This document shows, piece by piece, positions 1 through 7,444 of a stretch of 64,000 nucleotides of DNA. Under the pieces are notes generated by a model. That model saw only the letters and a list, made by a program, of their open reading frames with translations, made no database searches and was not told the origin of the DNA. Position numbers and translations under genes: made by a program. Source of the DNA: Virgisporangium aliadipatigenens (GTDB lineage Bacteria > Actinomycetota > Actinomycetes > Mycobacteriales > Micromonosporaceae); contig NZ_BOPF01000005.1 of the NCBI RefSeq assembly GCF_016863615.1, forward strand, positions 62,001 through 126,000, read 5' to 3'. Position 1 is the first letter of the stretch; the number at the start of each line of letters is the position of its first letter.

Positions 1-37
1 GCCCGAACAACTCCACCAGAACATCACGAGCATCCAC
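1..37 (-). CDS. N-terminal fragment of a probable DinB/DUF664-type protein (cut by window edge)
   Basis: Only twelve codons are inside the window. Read on the minus strand from a GTG at 37 they give VDARDVLVELFG, which resembles the first helix of actinobacterial DinB/DUF664 (mycothiol-transferase-like) proteins. A TAGGTT box lies 8 nt upstream (46-51), as expected for a leaderless promoter. The assignment is inference from very few residues; the fragment could also be non-coding, as all plus frames are open here too. Confidence 0.3.
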   Translation of the reverse strand, partial: MDARDVLVELFG

Positions 38-178
38 GACGCACGAACCTACCCCGGGCCCGCGCCGCGGAAACCCGAGCCCACCCGACCCGACCCGGGC
101 GGGCCGGTGCGGAGGGGATGCAGTCCGATCGAGGACAGCCCGACCGCCGCGGCGCCGGACCGGAGGAGGGTACGCATC

Positions 179-1420
179 GTGAAGGCATCGACCCTCGTGA
201 TAGTCCTCCTACTGGGCCCGGTCCCCGCGACGGCCGCCCGTCCCGACCTCGACGGCGTGCGCGGCTGGAACGAACTGGCGCTCACCGCCGTCCGCACCAC
301 CCGCGCCACCGACGCCGACGCCGCCCGCCTGTACGCGATGCTCAACGTCGCCGCGTACGACGCGGTCAACGGCATCCACCCGACCCGGGCACCCGCGCTG
401 GTCCCCGGACCCGGCCCGCGCGACGGCGACCCGCAGGCGGCGACGGTCGCCGCGGCGCACGCGGTCCTCGTCCGGCTCGACCCCGACCGGGTGGCCACCT
501 ACGACGCCCGCCGCGACGCCGATCTGGCGCGGCTCGGCGGACATCCGTCGGTGGCCCGCGGCGCGGCCTGGGGCGCCCGCGTCGGCGAACGGGTCGTCGC
601 CGCCCGGGCCGACGACAACGCCCGGCCGGTGGAGAGCCAGCCGGCCGGCAGCGGCCCGGGGGTGTTCCGCGCGGCGTGGTCCGGGGTGCAGTACCGGACG
701 GTGCGGCCGTTCGCGGTCCACGATCCCCTGCGCTACGTGCCGGGGCCGCCGCCGGCGCTCGACTCGCTGCGCTACGCGGCCGCGTTCGCCGAGGTGGCGC
801 TGCTCGGCTCGGCCGCGCTGGCGGAGCCGGAGCTGCTGGCGACGTACCGGTTCTGGTCGCTGCCGGCCGGTTCGAGCCAGCCGCCGGGCGAGTGGCTGCG
901 GATCGGGCTGGAGGTCTCGGCCGCCCGGCACCTGCCGTTGCCGGAACAGGCCCGGCTGACCGCGCTGCTCACCATGGCGCTGGCCGACACCACGGTCGCG
1001 ACGGTCGTCACGAAGTACACGTACCGGCACTGGCGGCCGACGACCGCGATCCAGGAGGCCGACACCGACGGCAACCCGCTGACCGCGCAGGACGCCGGGT
1101 GGGCGGCGCGGGCCGGTTCGCCGGGCGGCTCGCCGGAGTACGTCTCGGGGCACAGCTCGTACAGCGCCGCCGGCGCGGCCGTGCTGGCCGGGTTCTTCTG
1201 CACGGACGCGATCCCGTTCAGCCACGCGACGGATTCGGCGCCGGACGGGGTGGCGCGGGCGTATCCCGGGTTCGCGGCGGCGGCCACGGAGGCCGGGCGG
1301 TCGCGGGTGTACGGCGGGCAGCACTTCGAGTTCAGCAACGAGGCCGGTCTGACCCTGGGCCGCGCCGTGGCGACCGAGGTCCTCGCGGGCCCCGTGCACG
1401 TCGGCGGCTGCGCTCGATGA
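179..1420 (+). CDS. Secreted vanadium-dependent haloperoxidase / PAP2-like protein
   Basis: The chosen GTG at 179 has a strong ribosome site (GGAGGAGGG, 162-170) and is followed at once by a signal peptide (about residues 1-23, hydrophobic core then PATAA). The 413-residue protein carries the three acid-phosphatase/haloperoxidase signatures in order: K..R.P (KYTYRHWRP, about 280-288), SGHSS (about 322-326) and SR..GG.H (about 375-382). In this superfamily these residues hold vanadate or phosphate and the His attacks the substrate. Exported proteins of this actinobacterial subgroup are seldom characterised, so whether it oxidises halide or hydrolyses phosphoesters cannot be told. Its stop overlaps the start of the HIT gene (ATGA), so the two are probably co-translated. 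Confidence 0.82.
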   Translation: MKASTLVIVLLLGPVPATAARPDLDGVRGWNELALTAVRTTRATDADAARLYAMLNVAAYDAVNGIHPTRAPALVPGPGPRDGDPQAATVAAAHAVLVRLDPDRVATYDARRDADLARLGGHPSVARGAAWGARVGERVVAARADDNARPVESQPAGSGPGVFRAAWSGVQYRTVRPFAVHDPLRYVPGPPPALDSLRYAAAFAEVALLGSAALAEPELLATYRFWSLPAGSSQPPGEWLRIGLEVSAARHLPLPEQARLTALLTMALADTTVATVVTKYTYRHWRPTTAIQEADTDGNPLTAQDAGWAARAGSPGGSPEYVSGHSSYSAAGAAVLAGFFCTDAIPFSHATDSAPDGVARAYPGFAAAATEAGRSRVYGGQHFEFSNEAGLTLGRAVATEVLAGPVHVGGCAR

Positions 1421-1857
1421 TCGCCGACTGCTACAGCTGCACCCAGGAGGCGCGCTTTCCCGACCTGCCGCCGCGCGAGGCCGTGGCCGCCGACCGGCAC
1501 TGGCGGGCCGCCCACGCCATCGGCGTCGCCCTCCCGGGCTGGCTCGTCCTCGTGCCGCGCCGCCACGTCACCGCGATCGCCGACCTGACCGACGCCGAGG
1601 CCGCCACGCTGGGTGCCTGGCAGGTGCGGCTGTCCCGGGCCCTGCGCGAGGTCACCGGCTGCGCGCGCACCTACGTGGCGCAGTTCGCCGAGAAGCCCGG
1701 CTTCGGCCACGTGCACTTCCACGTCGTGCCGCGCCCCGCCGACCTGCCGCCCGAACACCGCGGCCCGGGCGTCTTCGCCCTCATGCGCGACGCCGTCTCC
1801 CCGCAGGAGGCGGACGCGCTCGCCGCGAGACTCAGCGCGGCCCTTCGAGATCGGTGA
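1417..1857 (+). CDS. HIT-family nucleotide hydrolase/transferase
   Basis: A 146-residue histidine-triad protein. The triad HVHFHVV sits at about residues 98-104; the middle-to-last histidines of this motif perform nucleotidyl transfer on Ap4A-like or nucleoside phosphoramidate substrates in the family. A C..C pair (C5, C8) at the N-terminus is typical of zinc-binding HIT members. The start ATG overlaps the stop of the preceding haloperoxidase-like gene as ATGA, so translation is coupled. The 3' end overlaps the convergent RpiB-like gene by 26 bp. Function beyond the family is not deducible. Confidence 0.85.
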   Translation: MIADCYSCTQEARFPDLPPREAVAADRHWRAAHAIGVALPGWLVLVPRRHVTAIADLTDAEAATLGAWQVRLSRALREVTGCARTYVAQFAEKPGFGHVHFHVVPRPADLPPEHRGPGVFALMRDAVSPQEADALAARLSAALRDR

Positions 1858-2257
1858 GGAGCGCGATGTTCTCCTCCTCGTCCGGGTCCGGCCCGGGCGT
1901 GTCGATAAACGCCGCCAGCACCTCGACGGCCACGTCCGGCGACAGTCGCTTGAGGCTCATCGCGAGGACGTTGGCGTCGTTCCACTGGCGGGCGCCGCGC
2001 GCGATCCAGGCGTCCCAGGCCAGCGCCGCCCGCACGCCGTCGACCTTGTTGGCCGCGATGGCGGTACCGGTGCCGGTCCAGCACATCACCACGCCGACGT
2101 CGGCCCGGCCGTCGACCACCGCGCGCCCCACCTCCGCCCCGAGGTCGGGCCAGCGCTCCAGGTGCAGCACCTCGACGTCGTGCCCCTTGCGGGAGAGGTA
2201 GTCGAGCACCGCGCGTGTGGTCTCATTCTTGTCGTCGGCCCCGAAAACTATGCGCAC
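1832..2257 (-). CDS. RpiB/LacAB-family sugar-phosphate isomerase
   Basis: A 141-residue protein of the ribose-5-phosphate isomerase B fold. It begins with the MRIVFGADD phosphate-binding strand and has the catalytic-cysteine loop MCWTGTG (C59), followed by AANKVDGVRAAL and a conserved WNDANVLAMS segment, all in family positions. E. coli RpiB interconverts ribose-5-P and ribulose-5-P; actinobacteria often have several paralogues with other aldose/ketose phosphates, so substrate is uncertain. Trp follows the catalytic Cys where many RpiB proteins have Gly, hinting at a non-canonical subgroup. Start is GTG with no Shine-Dalgarno but a TAGTCT box 7 nt upstream. Confidence 0.85.
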   Translation of the reverse strand: MRIVFGADDKNETTRAVLDYLSRKGHDVEVLHLERWPDLGAEVGRAVVDGRADVGVVMCWTGTGTAIAANKVDGVRAALAWDAWIARGARQWNDANVLAMSLKRLSPDVAVEVLAAFIDTPGPDPDEEENIALLTDLEGPR

Positions 2258-2264
2258 GCGTCAA

Positions 2265-2270
2265 AGACTA
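2265..2270 (-). promoter_or_regulatory. Leaderless -10 (TAGTCT) of RpiB-like gene
   Basis: TAGTCT on the minus strand ends 7 nt before GTG 2257 and no ribosome site intervenes, matching the actinobacterial TANNNT leaderless promoter form. Confidence 0.5.
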
Positions 2271-2379
2271 AGGGCATTTCTTGCCACGGTCCGCCGGGTG
2301 CGCTACCGCAGCTCCCGCGGGGACCGCTCCGGGCCGATCCCGCTCCGCTCGATCGGCCGCTCCGCTGCCGGGTTCGTGT

Positions 2380-3789
2380 TCAGAGCAGGTCGCGGTATCT
2401 GGTGAGTGCGGCCAGCGCGGCGGTCAACGCGGCGTCGCTCTCCGCGCGGGACCGTGCCGCCGCCGCGAGGTGGTCCAGGGCGTCGCGGGTGTGCCTCGAC
2501 GCCGAGCCCTCCACCGTGTCGGCCAGGGTGGCCAGCGCGTCGCGGAGGTCTTCGTACGCCGGGTCGTCGGTGAGCCGCCTCTCGACCGCCGCGATCGTCG
2601 TCGAGAGGCCGGCGACGGTCAGGCCGGCGGGGCGGCGTGGTGTCGCGGAGACGGGCCGGCGGAGGGCTCTCGCGCGGTGGGCCTCGGCGTAGCGGCGTAA
2701 GTAGGGGTCGTCGCCGCGGGCAGCGGCGGCTGCCAGGTCGACGCGGTAGCGGGCGCCCGTTCCGGCGAGGACGTGCGCGACCAGGCGCGGGCCGGCCAAC
2801 CGGTACACCGCCCGGCCGTCGGCGCCCGAGACGAGCACGTGGCGGGCGATCGGCTCCAGCACGCGGGCCACGTCGGCGTCGGTGTAGTCGTCGAGGTCGG
2901 CGCGCACCTCGTCGTTGCGCAGCACCGAGGCGAGCCGCGGCCACACGTCGCGGGCCGGCACCCCGGCCCCGAACGCCGACGCCGCCACCCGCAGCAGGTG
3001 CCGTGCGACGGCGCGGTCGGCCTTCGGCAGTTCGGCGAGGGCGCGGTCCAGGGCGGCGGGGTCGTCGTCCCCGGGGCCGGCCGCGCCCGCCAGGGTCCGC
3101 GGCGGCGCGGCCGGGTCGTGGCGCGGGTTCACCAGCATCGGCAGCGACGTCCCGAACGACCCCACCCACGGCTGCCGTCCCGCGTACACCGGCCACCGTT
3201 CGGCCAGCGCCCGCAGCACGTCCACCCCGCGAACCGCCGCGTCGTAGGCGCTCCAGTGCGGGCGCACCCCGTCCGGCCCGTGGCGCAGCAGATCCGTGAA
3301 GATCCGGCCGAACTGCCCCTCCAGCGCCTGTTCGTACGGCTGCGCCGTGGCGAGCACGCCCACCCAGCTGGGTCCGTCCACTTTGGACGCGAGCGCGGCG
3401 ACGTTCGGGATGGCGGTGCCGTCGTGGCAGGTGTCGAGCACCAGCAGCACCTGGCGAACGCCACGGGCCAGCGCGCCGCCGGTCAGCCGCGCCGGATCGA
3501 GTGTCCACCGTGGACTGCCCGCCTCGTCGGTGTCCCGCAGGACCAGCCGCAGGTCGGTCTGTCCCCCCGCGACGGCATGCCCGGCCCAGTAGACCAGCGC
3601 CGTCGTTCCCTGGGAAGAGGCCGGCGCCACGGACGGCACCCCGGCCCGGTCCGGATCGGAGACGACCCGCACCGCGGCACCCCTGCGGGCCAGTTCGGCC
3701 CCGACCTCCTGCACGTCGGCGGCGGCGCGGCCCAGCTTGCCGTACCGCTCGCAGTCGTAACCGGACACGCCAACACCGAGATACTGCAA
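2380..3789 (-). CDS. Caspase-like (C14) protease with a STAND-type winged-helix remnant
   Basis: The most likely start is TTG 3789, preceded by GGGAGAAACC; it gives 469 residues. Residues 1-215 are a caspase fold: the catalytic His is in VYWAGHAV (H71) and the Cys in LVLDTCHDG (C121), both in the classical contexts. The fold ends with a TSLPMLVNPRHDP segment that in caspase-STAND proteins leads into an AAA/NTPase domain. Here no P-loop follows. Instead residues about 255-375 resemble the helical/winged-helix region normally placed after the NTPase (ARHLLRVAASAF, AVYRLAGPRLVAHV, DDPYLRRYAEAHR). Residues 390-469 are alanine-rich helices. Catalytic residues are intact, so an active protease is expected; the activating sensor must lie elsewhere or in the C-terminal helices. 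It is divergent from an SDR gene. Confidence 0.8.
   Translation of the reverse strand: MQYLGVGVSGYDCERYGKLGRAAADVQEVGAELARRGAAVRVVSDPDRAGVPSVAPASSQGTTALVYWAGHAVAGGQTDLRLVLRDTDEAGSPRWTLDPARLTGGALARGVRQVLLVLDTCHDGTAIPNVAALASKVDGPSWVGVLATAQPYEQALEGQFGRIFTDLLRHGPDGVRPHWSAYDAAVRGVDVLRALAERWPVYAGRQPWVGSFGTSLPMLVNPRHDPAAPPRTLAGAAGPGDDDPAALDRALAELPKADRAVARHLLRVAASAFGAGVPARDVWPRLASVLRNDEVRADLDDYTDADVARVLEPIARHVLVSGADGRAVYRLAGPRLVAHVLAGTGARYRVDLAAAAARGDDPYLRRYAEAHRARALRRPVSATPRRPAGLTVAGLSTTIAAVERRLTDDPAYEDLRDALATLADTVEGSASRHTRDALDHLAAAARSRAESDAALTAALAALTRYRDLL
3376..3388. repeat. GTCCACTTTGGAC, near-copy of recurring palindrome
   Basis: One central mismatch from the GTCCACNGTGGAC family; it lies inside the caspase-like gene with a perfect copy 127 bp further on. 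Confidence 0.4.
3503..3515. repeat. GTCCACCGTGGAC palindrome
   Basis: Perfect 6-bp arms around one base, inside the caspase-like gene. Member of a family of 13-bp palindromes scattered through the window. Confidence 0.55.
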
Positions 3790-3909
3790 CGGTTTCTCCC
3801 GGATTCGATCGGCAAACCCGTTAACCCTCGCAGAGATCGACGTTGGGGCACGTTCGGCCACGACGGTCGATATGTCCGACGACCGTACGGCCCCGGCCGC
3901 CCGAAAGGA

Positions 3910-3915
3910 TAGGCT
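3910..3915 (+). promoter_or_regulatory. Leaderless -10 (TAGGCT) of SDR gene
   Basis: TAGGCT followed by six bases and the ATG at 3922; no Shine-Dalgarno. Confidence 0.55.
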
Positions 3916-3921
3916 CGCGGG

Positions 3922-4692
3922 ATGCGCCGGTCGTACGTGGTGACGGGTGGCGGCCGGGGTATCGGCCGCGCCGTGGTCGAGCGGCTGCTCGCCGGTGGTG
4001 GCGCGGTCGTGGCGATCGAACGCGACGCCGAGGCGCTGGACTGGGCCGTCACGCACGAGGCCGCCGACCGGATCGTGACCGTGGCCGGGGACGCCGCCGA
4101 CGAGACGGTCGCCACGCGGGCCGTGGAGCTGGCCGCCGCGGCGGGCACCTTCGCCGGCTGGGTCAACAACGCGGCGGTCTTCCGCGACGCCTCCGTGCAC
4201 GACACGCCCACCCGCGAGGTGCTCGACCTCATCGCGGTCAACCTTGACGCGGCCGTGGTCGGCTGCGCGGTGGCGGTGCGCCGGTTCCTCGCCGACGGCA
4301 CGCCGGGCGCGATCGTCAACGTCTCCTCGCATCAGGCGCAGCGCGCCGTTCCCGGGTGCACGCCGTACGTCGTGGCGAAGAGCGCGGTGGAGGGGCTGAC
4401 CCGCGCGCTGGCCGTGGAGTACGGGCCGCACGGCATCCGGGTCAACGCCGTGGCGCCCGGCTCGGTGCGCACCGAGCGGCACGACCGGTTCCTGGCGGGG
4501 CTGACGCCGGCCACGCGCACCCGCATCGAGCAGGAGCTGAAGGACCTGCACCCGTTGGGCCGGATCGCGCGGGCCGAGGAGGTCGCCGGCGTGGTGTGCC
4601 ACCTGCTCTCCGACGACGCCGGATTCGTCACCGGGGCGACGGTGCCGGTCGACGGCGGGCGTTCGATCCTGGCCAGGGATCCGCAGGAGTAG
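3922..4692 (+). CDS. SDR-family NAD(P)-dependent oxidoreductase
   Basis: A 256-residue classical short-chain dehydrogenase. The dinucleotide loop TGGGRGIG is at residues 8-15, the NNAA motif near 82-85, the catalytic Ser in NVSSHQ near 136 and the Y..K pair in YVVAKSA (Y149, K153). The C-terminus has the usual FVTGATVPVDGG substrate-loop ending. An acidic residue after strand 2 (AIERD) favours NAD over NADP. Substrate cannot be inferred; fatty-acid, sugar and alcohol dehydrogenases all share this pattern. Transcription probably starts at the ATG from a TAGGCT box, diverging from the caspase-like gene. Confidence 0.9.
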   Translation: MRRSYVVTGGGRGIGRAVVERLLAGGGAVVAIERDAEALDWAVTHEAADRIVTVAGDAADETVATRAVELAAAAGTFAGWVNNAAVFRDASVHDTPTREVLDLIAVNLDAAVVGCAVAVRRFLADGTPGAIVNVSSHQAQRAVPGCTPYVVAKSAVEGLTRALAVEYGPHGIRVNAVAPGSVRTERHDRFLAGLTPATRTRIEQELKDLHPLGRIARAEEVAGVVCHLLSDDAGFVTGATVPVDGGRSILARDPQE

Positions 4693-4729
4693 GGACTTCC
4701 GGCCTCTTGTGTCCGGGGCCAAGGACCCT

Positions 4730-5554
4730 GTGCGCGTCGGGACGTTCTCCGTGACGCTGGGGAGCGTGCCCGCCGCTCAGTGGAGTTTCGCGAACGGCGA
4801 ACTGGCCTCCCTGCTCGACTCCGCCGGCGTGCTGTCGCCGTCGCGGGAGCTGCCGTGGCTCGTGCGGTTCACCGAGTCCGCCATCGAACTGGAGGTGGCG
4901 GAGCCGGCCGCGCGGGAGGCCCGGCTGGCGTGCGGCGCGGCGGCGTTCACGCTGCGGCTGGCGCTCGCCGCACGGGGTACTCCGGCCGAGGCGACGTACG
5001 GGGCCGGTACCGGTTCCGTGCGGCTGGTGCCGTTGCCGCCCCGCCCACCGACCGGTGCCGAACGGCGCCTGCACGCGGCCGAGGCAGGAGCGCCGGCGCC
5101 CGGGATCTCGCCGGGGGTGCGCCGGGCGCTGACGAGGGCCGCGCGGGCGGAGGACGCCTGGCTGGTGGTGCTGACCGGGCCGCGGCGGCTGCACGGGGTG
5201 ACCTCGATGGTGCGGCTGGCGGACGAGCCCGCCGAGCTCACGGAGGCGTTCCACCGGAAACTGGACGAGTGGGTCGGTGGCCGGGACACGCCGCTCGGGG
5301 TCCTGGGTGTCCACGGAGACGGCCCGGGTGACCAGGTCCGGGCCGGTGCGGCGCTGCAGCGGGTGCGGCTGACGGCGGCGGCGGCCGGGCTGCCGATGTC
5401 GGTCCTGTCCGCCGGGGTGCGCACGACCGGCGTCCGCGAACGTCTCCGCGTCGCGCTGGGCCGCTACGCGAGCCCGCAGGCGGTGGTCTGCTTCTGCGCG
5501 GGCTGGGACAAGACCTTGGCCGATCCCGGGGCAGGGGGTATAACGGGGTTATAA
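4730..5554 (+). CDS. Acg/nitroreductase-related hypothetical protein
   Basis: The start GTG 4730 is favoured because AAGGA lies 4 nt upstream; an in-frame GTG at 4709 would add seven residues. The 274-residue product shows segments typical of the mycobacterial Acg family, degenerate nitroreductases of the DosR dormancy regulon: a REARLACGAAAFTLRLALAA helix, LGVLGVHGDGPGDQVRAG and a following LQRVRLTAAAAGLPMSVLS helix. The N-terminal FMN-binding R/N segment usual for the superfamily is not evident, so it may be a non-catalytic member or bind flavin differently. The last codon lies in the operator/promoter of the next gene. Weak family evidence; function unknown. Confidence 0.6.
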   Translation: MRVGTFSVTLGSVPAAQWSFANGELASLLDSAGVLSPSRELPWLVRFTESAIELEVAEPAAREARLACGAAAFTLRLALAARGTPAEATYGAGTGSVRLVPLPPRPPTGAERRLHAAEAGAPAPGISPGVRRALTRAARAEDAWLVVLTGPRRLHGVTSMVRLADEPAELTEAFHRKLDEWVGGRDTPLGVLGVHGDGPGDQVRAGAALQRVRLTAAAAGLPMSVLSAGVRTTGVRERLRVALGRYASPQAVVCFCAGWDKTLADPGAGGITGL

Positions 5555-5580
5555 CCCGTTGCTAACCCCATAGGGGGTAC
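5534..5580 (+). promoter_or_regulatory. Palindromic operator/promoter of the RHH-Clp_N gene
   Basis: A cluster of related G4-5/TATAAC elements precedes GTG 5583. Its core is the perfect 12-bp palindrome GGGTTATAACCC (5546-5557), flanked on the left by GGGGGTATAAC and on the right by CTAACCCC and a GGGGGTA ribosome site. The AT core stands out strongly from the surrounding GC-rich DNA. Ribbon-helix-helix proteins bind short palindromes of this type, so autoregulation is a good hypothesis. Confidence 0.55.
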
Positions 5581-5582
5581 CC

Positions 5583-6293
5583 GTGCCGAAGATCAACGTG
5601 TACCTTCCGGACGACCTCGCCGAGGCGGTCCGCAGGGCCGGCATCCCCGTCTCCGCCGTCTGCCAACGCGCCCTGGAGCAGGCCGTCCGCCGCGTCACGG
5701 CGATCCGCGAGACGGTCCTCGCCGGCCCGGAGGACCCGACCGCCGGCCTGTCCCACTTCACGCCCCGCGCCCGGGAGGCCATCCGGCTCGGCCTCGAACG
5801 CGCCAGACAGGACGGCGCCGCCACCGTCGGCACCGGCCACCTCCTGTCCGGGATCCTGGACGAGGGGCAGAACCTCGCCCTGCACGTGCTGCGCGCCGCG
5901 GAGATCGACCCGTCGGCCGTGCGGGAGGCGTTGTCCCGCCGGCCCGTCACCCGCGCGGAGGAGCCCTCCCTGCGCTTCGGCGAGCACGCGGCCAACGCCC
6001 TCGAACTGACCGTCACCGAGGCCACCGGCCTGGGACACAACTACGTCGGCTGCGAACACCTCCTGCTCGGCATAGCCGCCGAACCCGACGGCACCGGCGG
6101 ACACGTCCTGCGCGAACTCGGCGGCGACTACCGCCTGGTGCGCCGCGCCGTGACGGCAGCCCTCGCCGGCTACGTCCACCTGCGCGCCCAGACCGCGCCG
6201 CCCTCGGTCGCCGAGACCGTCCGCGCGGAGCTGGCTCCCGTCGTCGCGCGCCTGGCCCGCCTGGAGAGCCACGTCGGACTGGAGGCGCCGTGA
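5583..6293 (+). CDS. Ribbon-helix-helix N-terminus fused to double Clp N-domain
   Basis: 236 residues. Residues 1-45 (MPKINVYLPDDLAEAVRRAG, then SAVCQRALEQAVRR) form a ribbon-helix-helix DNA-binding domain of the CopG/ParD type. Residues about 57-122 and 132-200 are two Clp_N repeats (LSHFTPRAREAI...TGHLLSGIL and LRFGEHAANAL...CEHLLLGIA), the substrate/adaptor-binding module of ClpC/ClpA. No AAA+ domain follows. In ClpC the N-domain accepts adaptors and phosphoarginine-tagged substrates, so a fusion to a DNA-binding domain could be a transcription factor that senses Clp substrates or is itself delivered to ClpC. GTG start with GGGGG upstream; stop overlaps the first micro-ORF start (GTGA). 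Confidence 0.82.
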   Translation: MPKINVYLPDDLAEAVRRAGIPVSAVCQRALEQAVRRVTAIRETVLAGPEDPTAGLSHFTPRAREAIRLGLERARQDGAATVGTGHLLSGILDEGQNLALHVLRAAEIDPSAVREALSRRPVTRAEEPSLRFGEHAANALELTVTEATGLGHNYVGCEHLLLGIAAEPDGTGGHVLRELGGDYRLVRRAVTAALAGYVHLRAQTAPPSVAETVRAELAPVVARLARLESHVGLEAP

Positions 6294-6349
6294 GCAGCAA
6301 GGCGCGCAGCTTGCGAGCACCGCTGTCGCGAACCGGGGAGGCACTGTGA
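6290..6349 (+). CDS. GTGA-coupled micro-ORF 1 (19 aa)
   Basis: GTG 6290 overlaps the stop of the RHH-Clp_N gene (GTGA). It encodes a basic 19-residue peptide, MSSKARSLRAPLSRTGEAL if GTG is read as Met, and its own TGA overlaps the start of micro-ORF 2. Whether the peptide is made or only the coupling matters is unknown. Confidence 0.35.
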   Translation: MSSKARSLRAPLSRTGEAL

Positions 6350-6401
6350 GCAGCAAGGCGCGCAGCTTGCGAGCACCGCTGTCGCGAACCGGGGAGGCAC
6401 T
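6290..6401 (+). repeat. Exact tandem duplication of a 56-bp unit
   Basis: Positions 6290-6345 and 6346-6401 are identical. Each unit begins with GTGAGCAGCAAGG and ends with GGGGAGGCACT, i.e. a ribosome site placed just before the next GTG. The unit is inserted exactly at a GTGA stop-start junction between the Clp_N and asparaginase genes and recreates that junction. Confidence 0.9.
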
Positions 6402-6405
6402 GTGA
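6346..6405 (+). CDS. GTGA-coupled micro-ORF 2 (19 aa)
   Basis: Second identical copy of the 19-residue reading frame. Its start overlaps the stop of micro-ORF 1 and its stop overlaps the asparaginase start (GTGA 6402-6405), completing an unbroken relay of overlapping stop-start codons. Confidence 0.35.
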   Translation: MSSKARSLRAPLSRTGEAL

Positions 6406-7406
6406 GACCGCTGCTGCTCGCCACCGGCGGCACCATCGCCACGCACCCGGGACGGCCGGGGCGCGGGGCGTTCCTGACCGGGGCGGAACTGCTCGACACC
6501 GTGCCGCCCGAGGTCGCCGGGGGCGTCGACGTCGAGGACGTGGTGGCCGCGCCGAGCTGGGACCTGGACACCGGCACCATGCTCGACGTGGCGTTCCGGG
6601 TGCGGCGCGCCGTTCTCGAGGACGGCTACCCGGGCGTGGTGGTGACCCACGGGACCGACACGATCGAGGAGACCGCCTACCTGACGGACCTGCTCGCCGG
6701 CCCGGCCGCCGCACTCGGCGGGATCGTCCTCACCGGCGCCATGCGCCCCGCGAACGCCCTCTCCGCCGACGGCCCCGGCAACCTCGCCGCCGCCCTGAGC
6801 GCCGCGGCCGACCCCGCCCTGCGCGGCTGCGGCGCCGTCGTCTGCCTCAACGACGAACTGCACGCCGCCCGCTGGGTCCGCAAGGTCGACGCGACGAACG
6901 TGGCGGCGTTCAGCTCGGCACCGCACGCCCTGCTCGGCCGGGTGCGCGACGGCGGCGTCCAGCTTCTGACCCCGCCGCCGCCCCGCCCGCCCGCGCCGGC
7001 CGGCGACCCCGAGCCGGCCGTCGCCTTGATCACCGTCTACCCCGGGATCGGGCCGGAGCAGCTCACCGCCGTCGTGGACGCCGGCGCCCGGGGGATCGTG
7101 CTGGAGGGCACCGGCCTGTCGAACGTTCCGGTGAGCCTCTTCACCACCATCTCCGACCTCGCCGACTGGGGGATCCCGGTGGTGATCGCCTCCCGGTGCC
7201 GGGTGCCCGGGGCGCCGATGAAGCCCGGGGTCCCGCCGGGCGGCCTCGTCGACGACTCCGGGCTGGCGGCCACGGTGGGCGCGATCGGCGCGCGGGGGCT
7301 GCCGGCGGTCAAGGCCCGGTACGCGCTGATGGCCGCGCTCGGCACCGGGCGCGAGTCGGCCCGCACGGTCGACGGCGTCCGCGCCTGGTTCGCCGAACTG
7401 TCCTGA
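6402..7406 (+). CDS. L-asparaginase
   Basis: 334 residues of the asparaginase/glutaminase fold. The first catalytic Thr is in LLATGGTIATH (T11 region) and the second set in VVVTHGTDTIEETAYL (T82-D86 region); LTGAMRPANALSADGPGNL supplies the conserved mid-domain turn. There is no signal peptide, so a cytoplasmic, type-I-like enzyme that hydrolyses asparagine to aspartate and ammonia is expected. Translation probably depends on ribosomes arriving through the two upstream GTGA micro-ORFs, with GGGGAGG as local ribosome site. Confidence 0.9.
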   Translation: MRPLLLATGGTIATHPGRPGRGAFLTGAELLDTVPPEVAGGVDVEDVVAAPSWDLDTGTMLDVAFRVRRAVLEDGYPGVVVTHGTDTIEETAYLTDLLAGPAAALGGIVLTGAMRPANALSADGPGNLAAALSAAADPALRGCGAVVCLNDELHAARWVRKVDATNVAAFSSAPHALLGRVRDGGVQLLTPPPPRPPAPAGDPEPAVALITVYPGIGPEQLTAVVDAGARGIVLEGTGLSNVPVSLFTTISDLADWGIPVVIASRCRVPGAPMKPGVPPGGLVDDSGLAATVGAIGARGLPAVKARYALMAALGTGRESARTVDGVRAWFAELS

Positions 7407-7425
7407 CCGGCTACCCCGAGCCGAC

Positions 7426-7444
7426 GCTCGCACGGCGGGCGAGC
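7426..7444. terminator. Possible short bidirectional hairpin between convergent genes
   Basis: GCTCGC (7426-7431) pairs with GCGAGC (7439-7444) over a 7-nt loop in the 38-bp gap between the asparaginase stop and the convergent DUF6036 gene. The stem is short and there is no U-run. Confidence 0.3.

Noticed and set aside
6290-6401. CRISPR-like repeat
   Set aside because: Two directly adjacent identical units with no spacers and no cas genes; explained as a tandem duplication of a coupled micro-ORF element.
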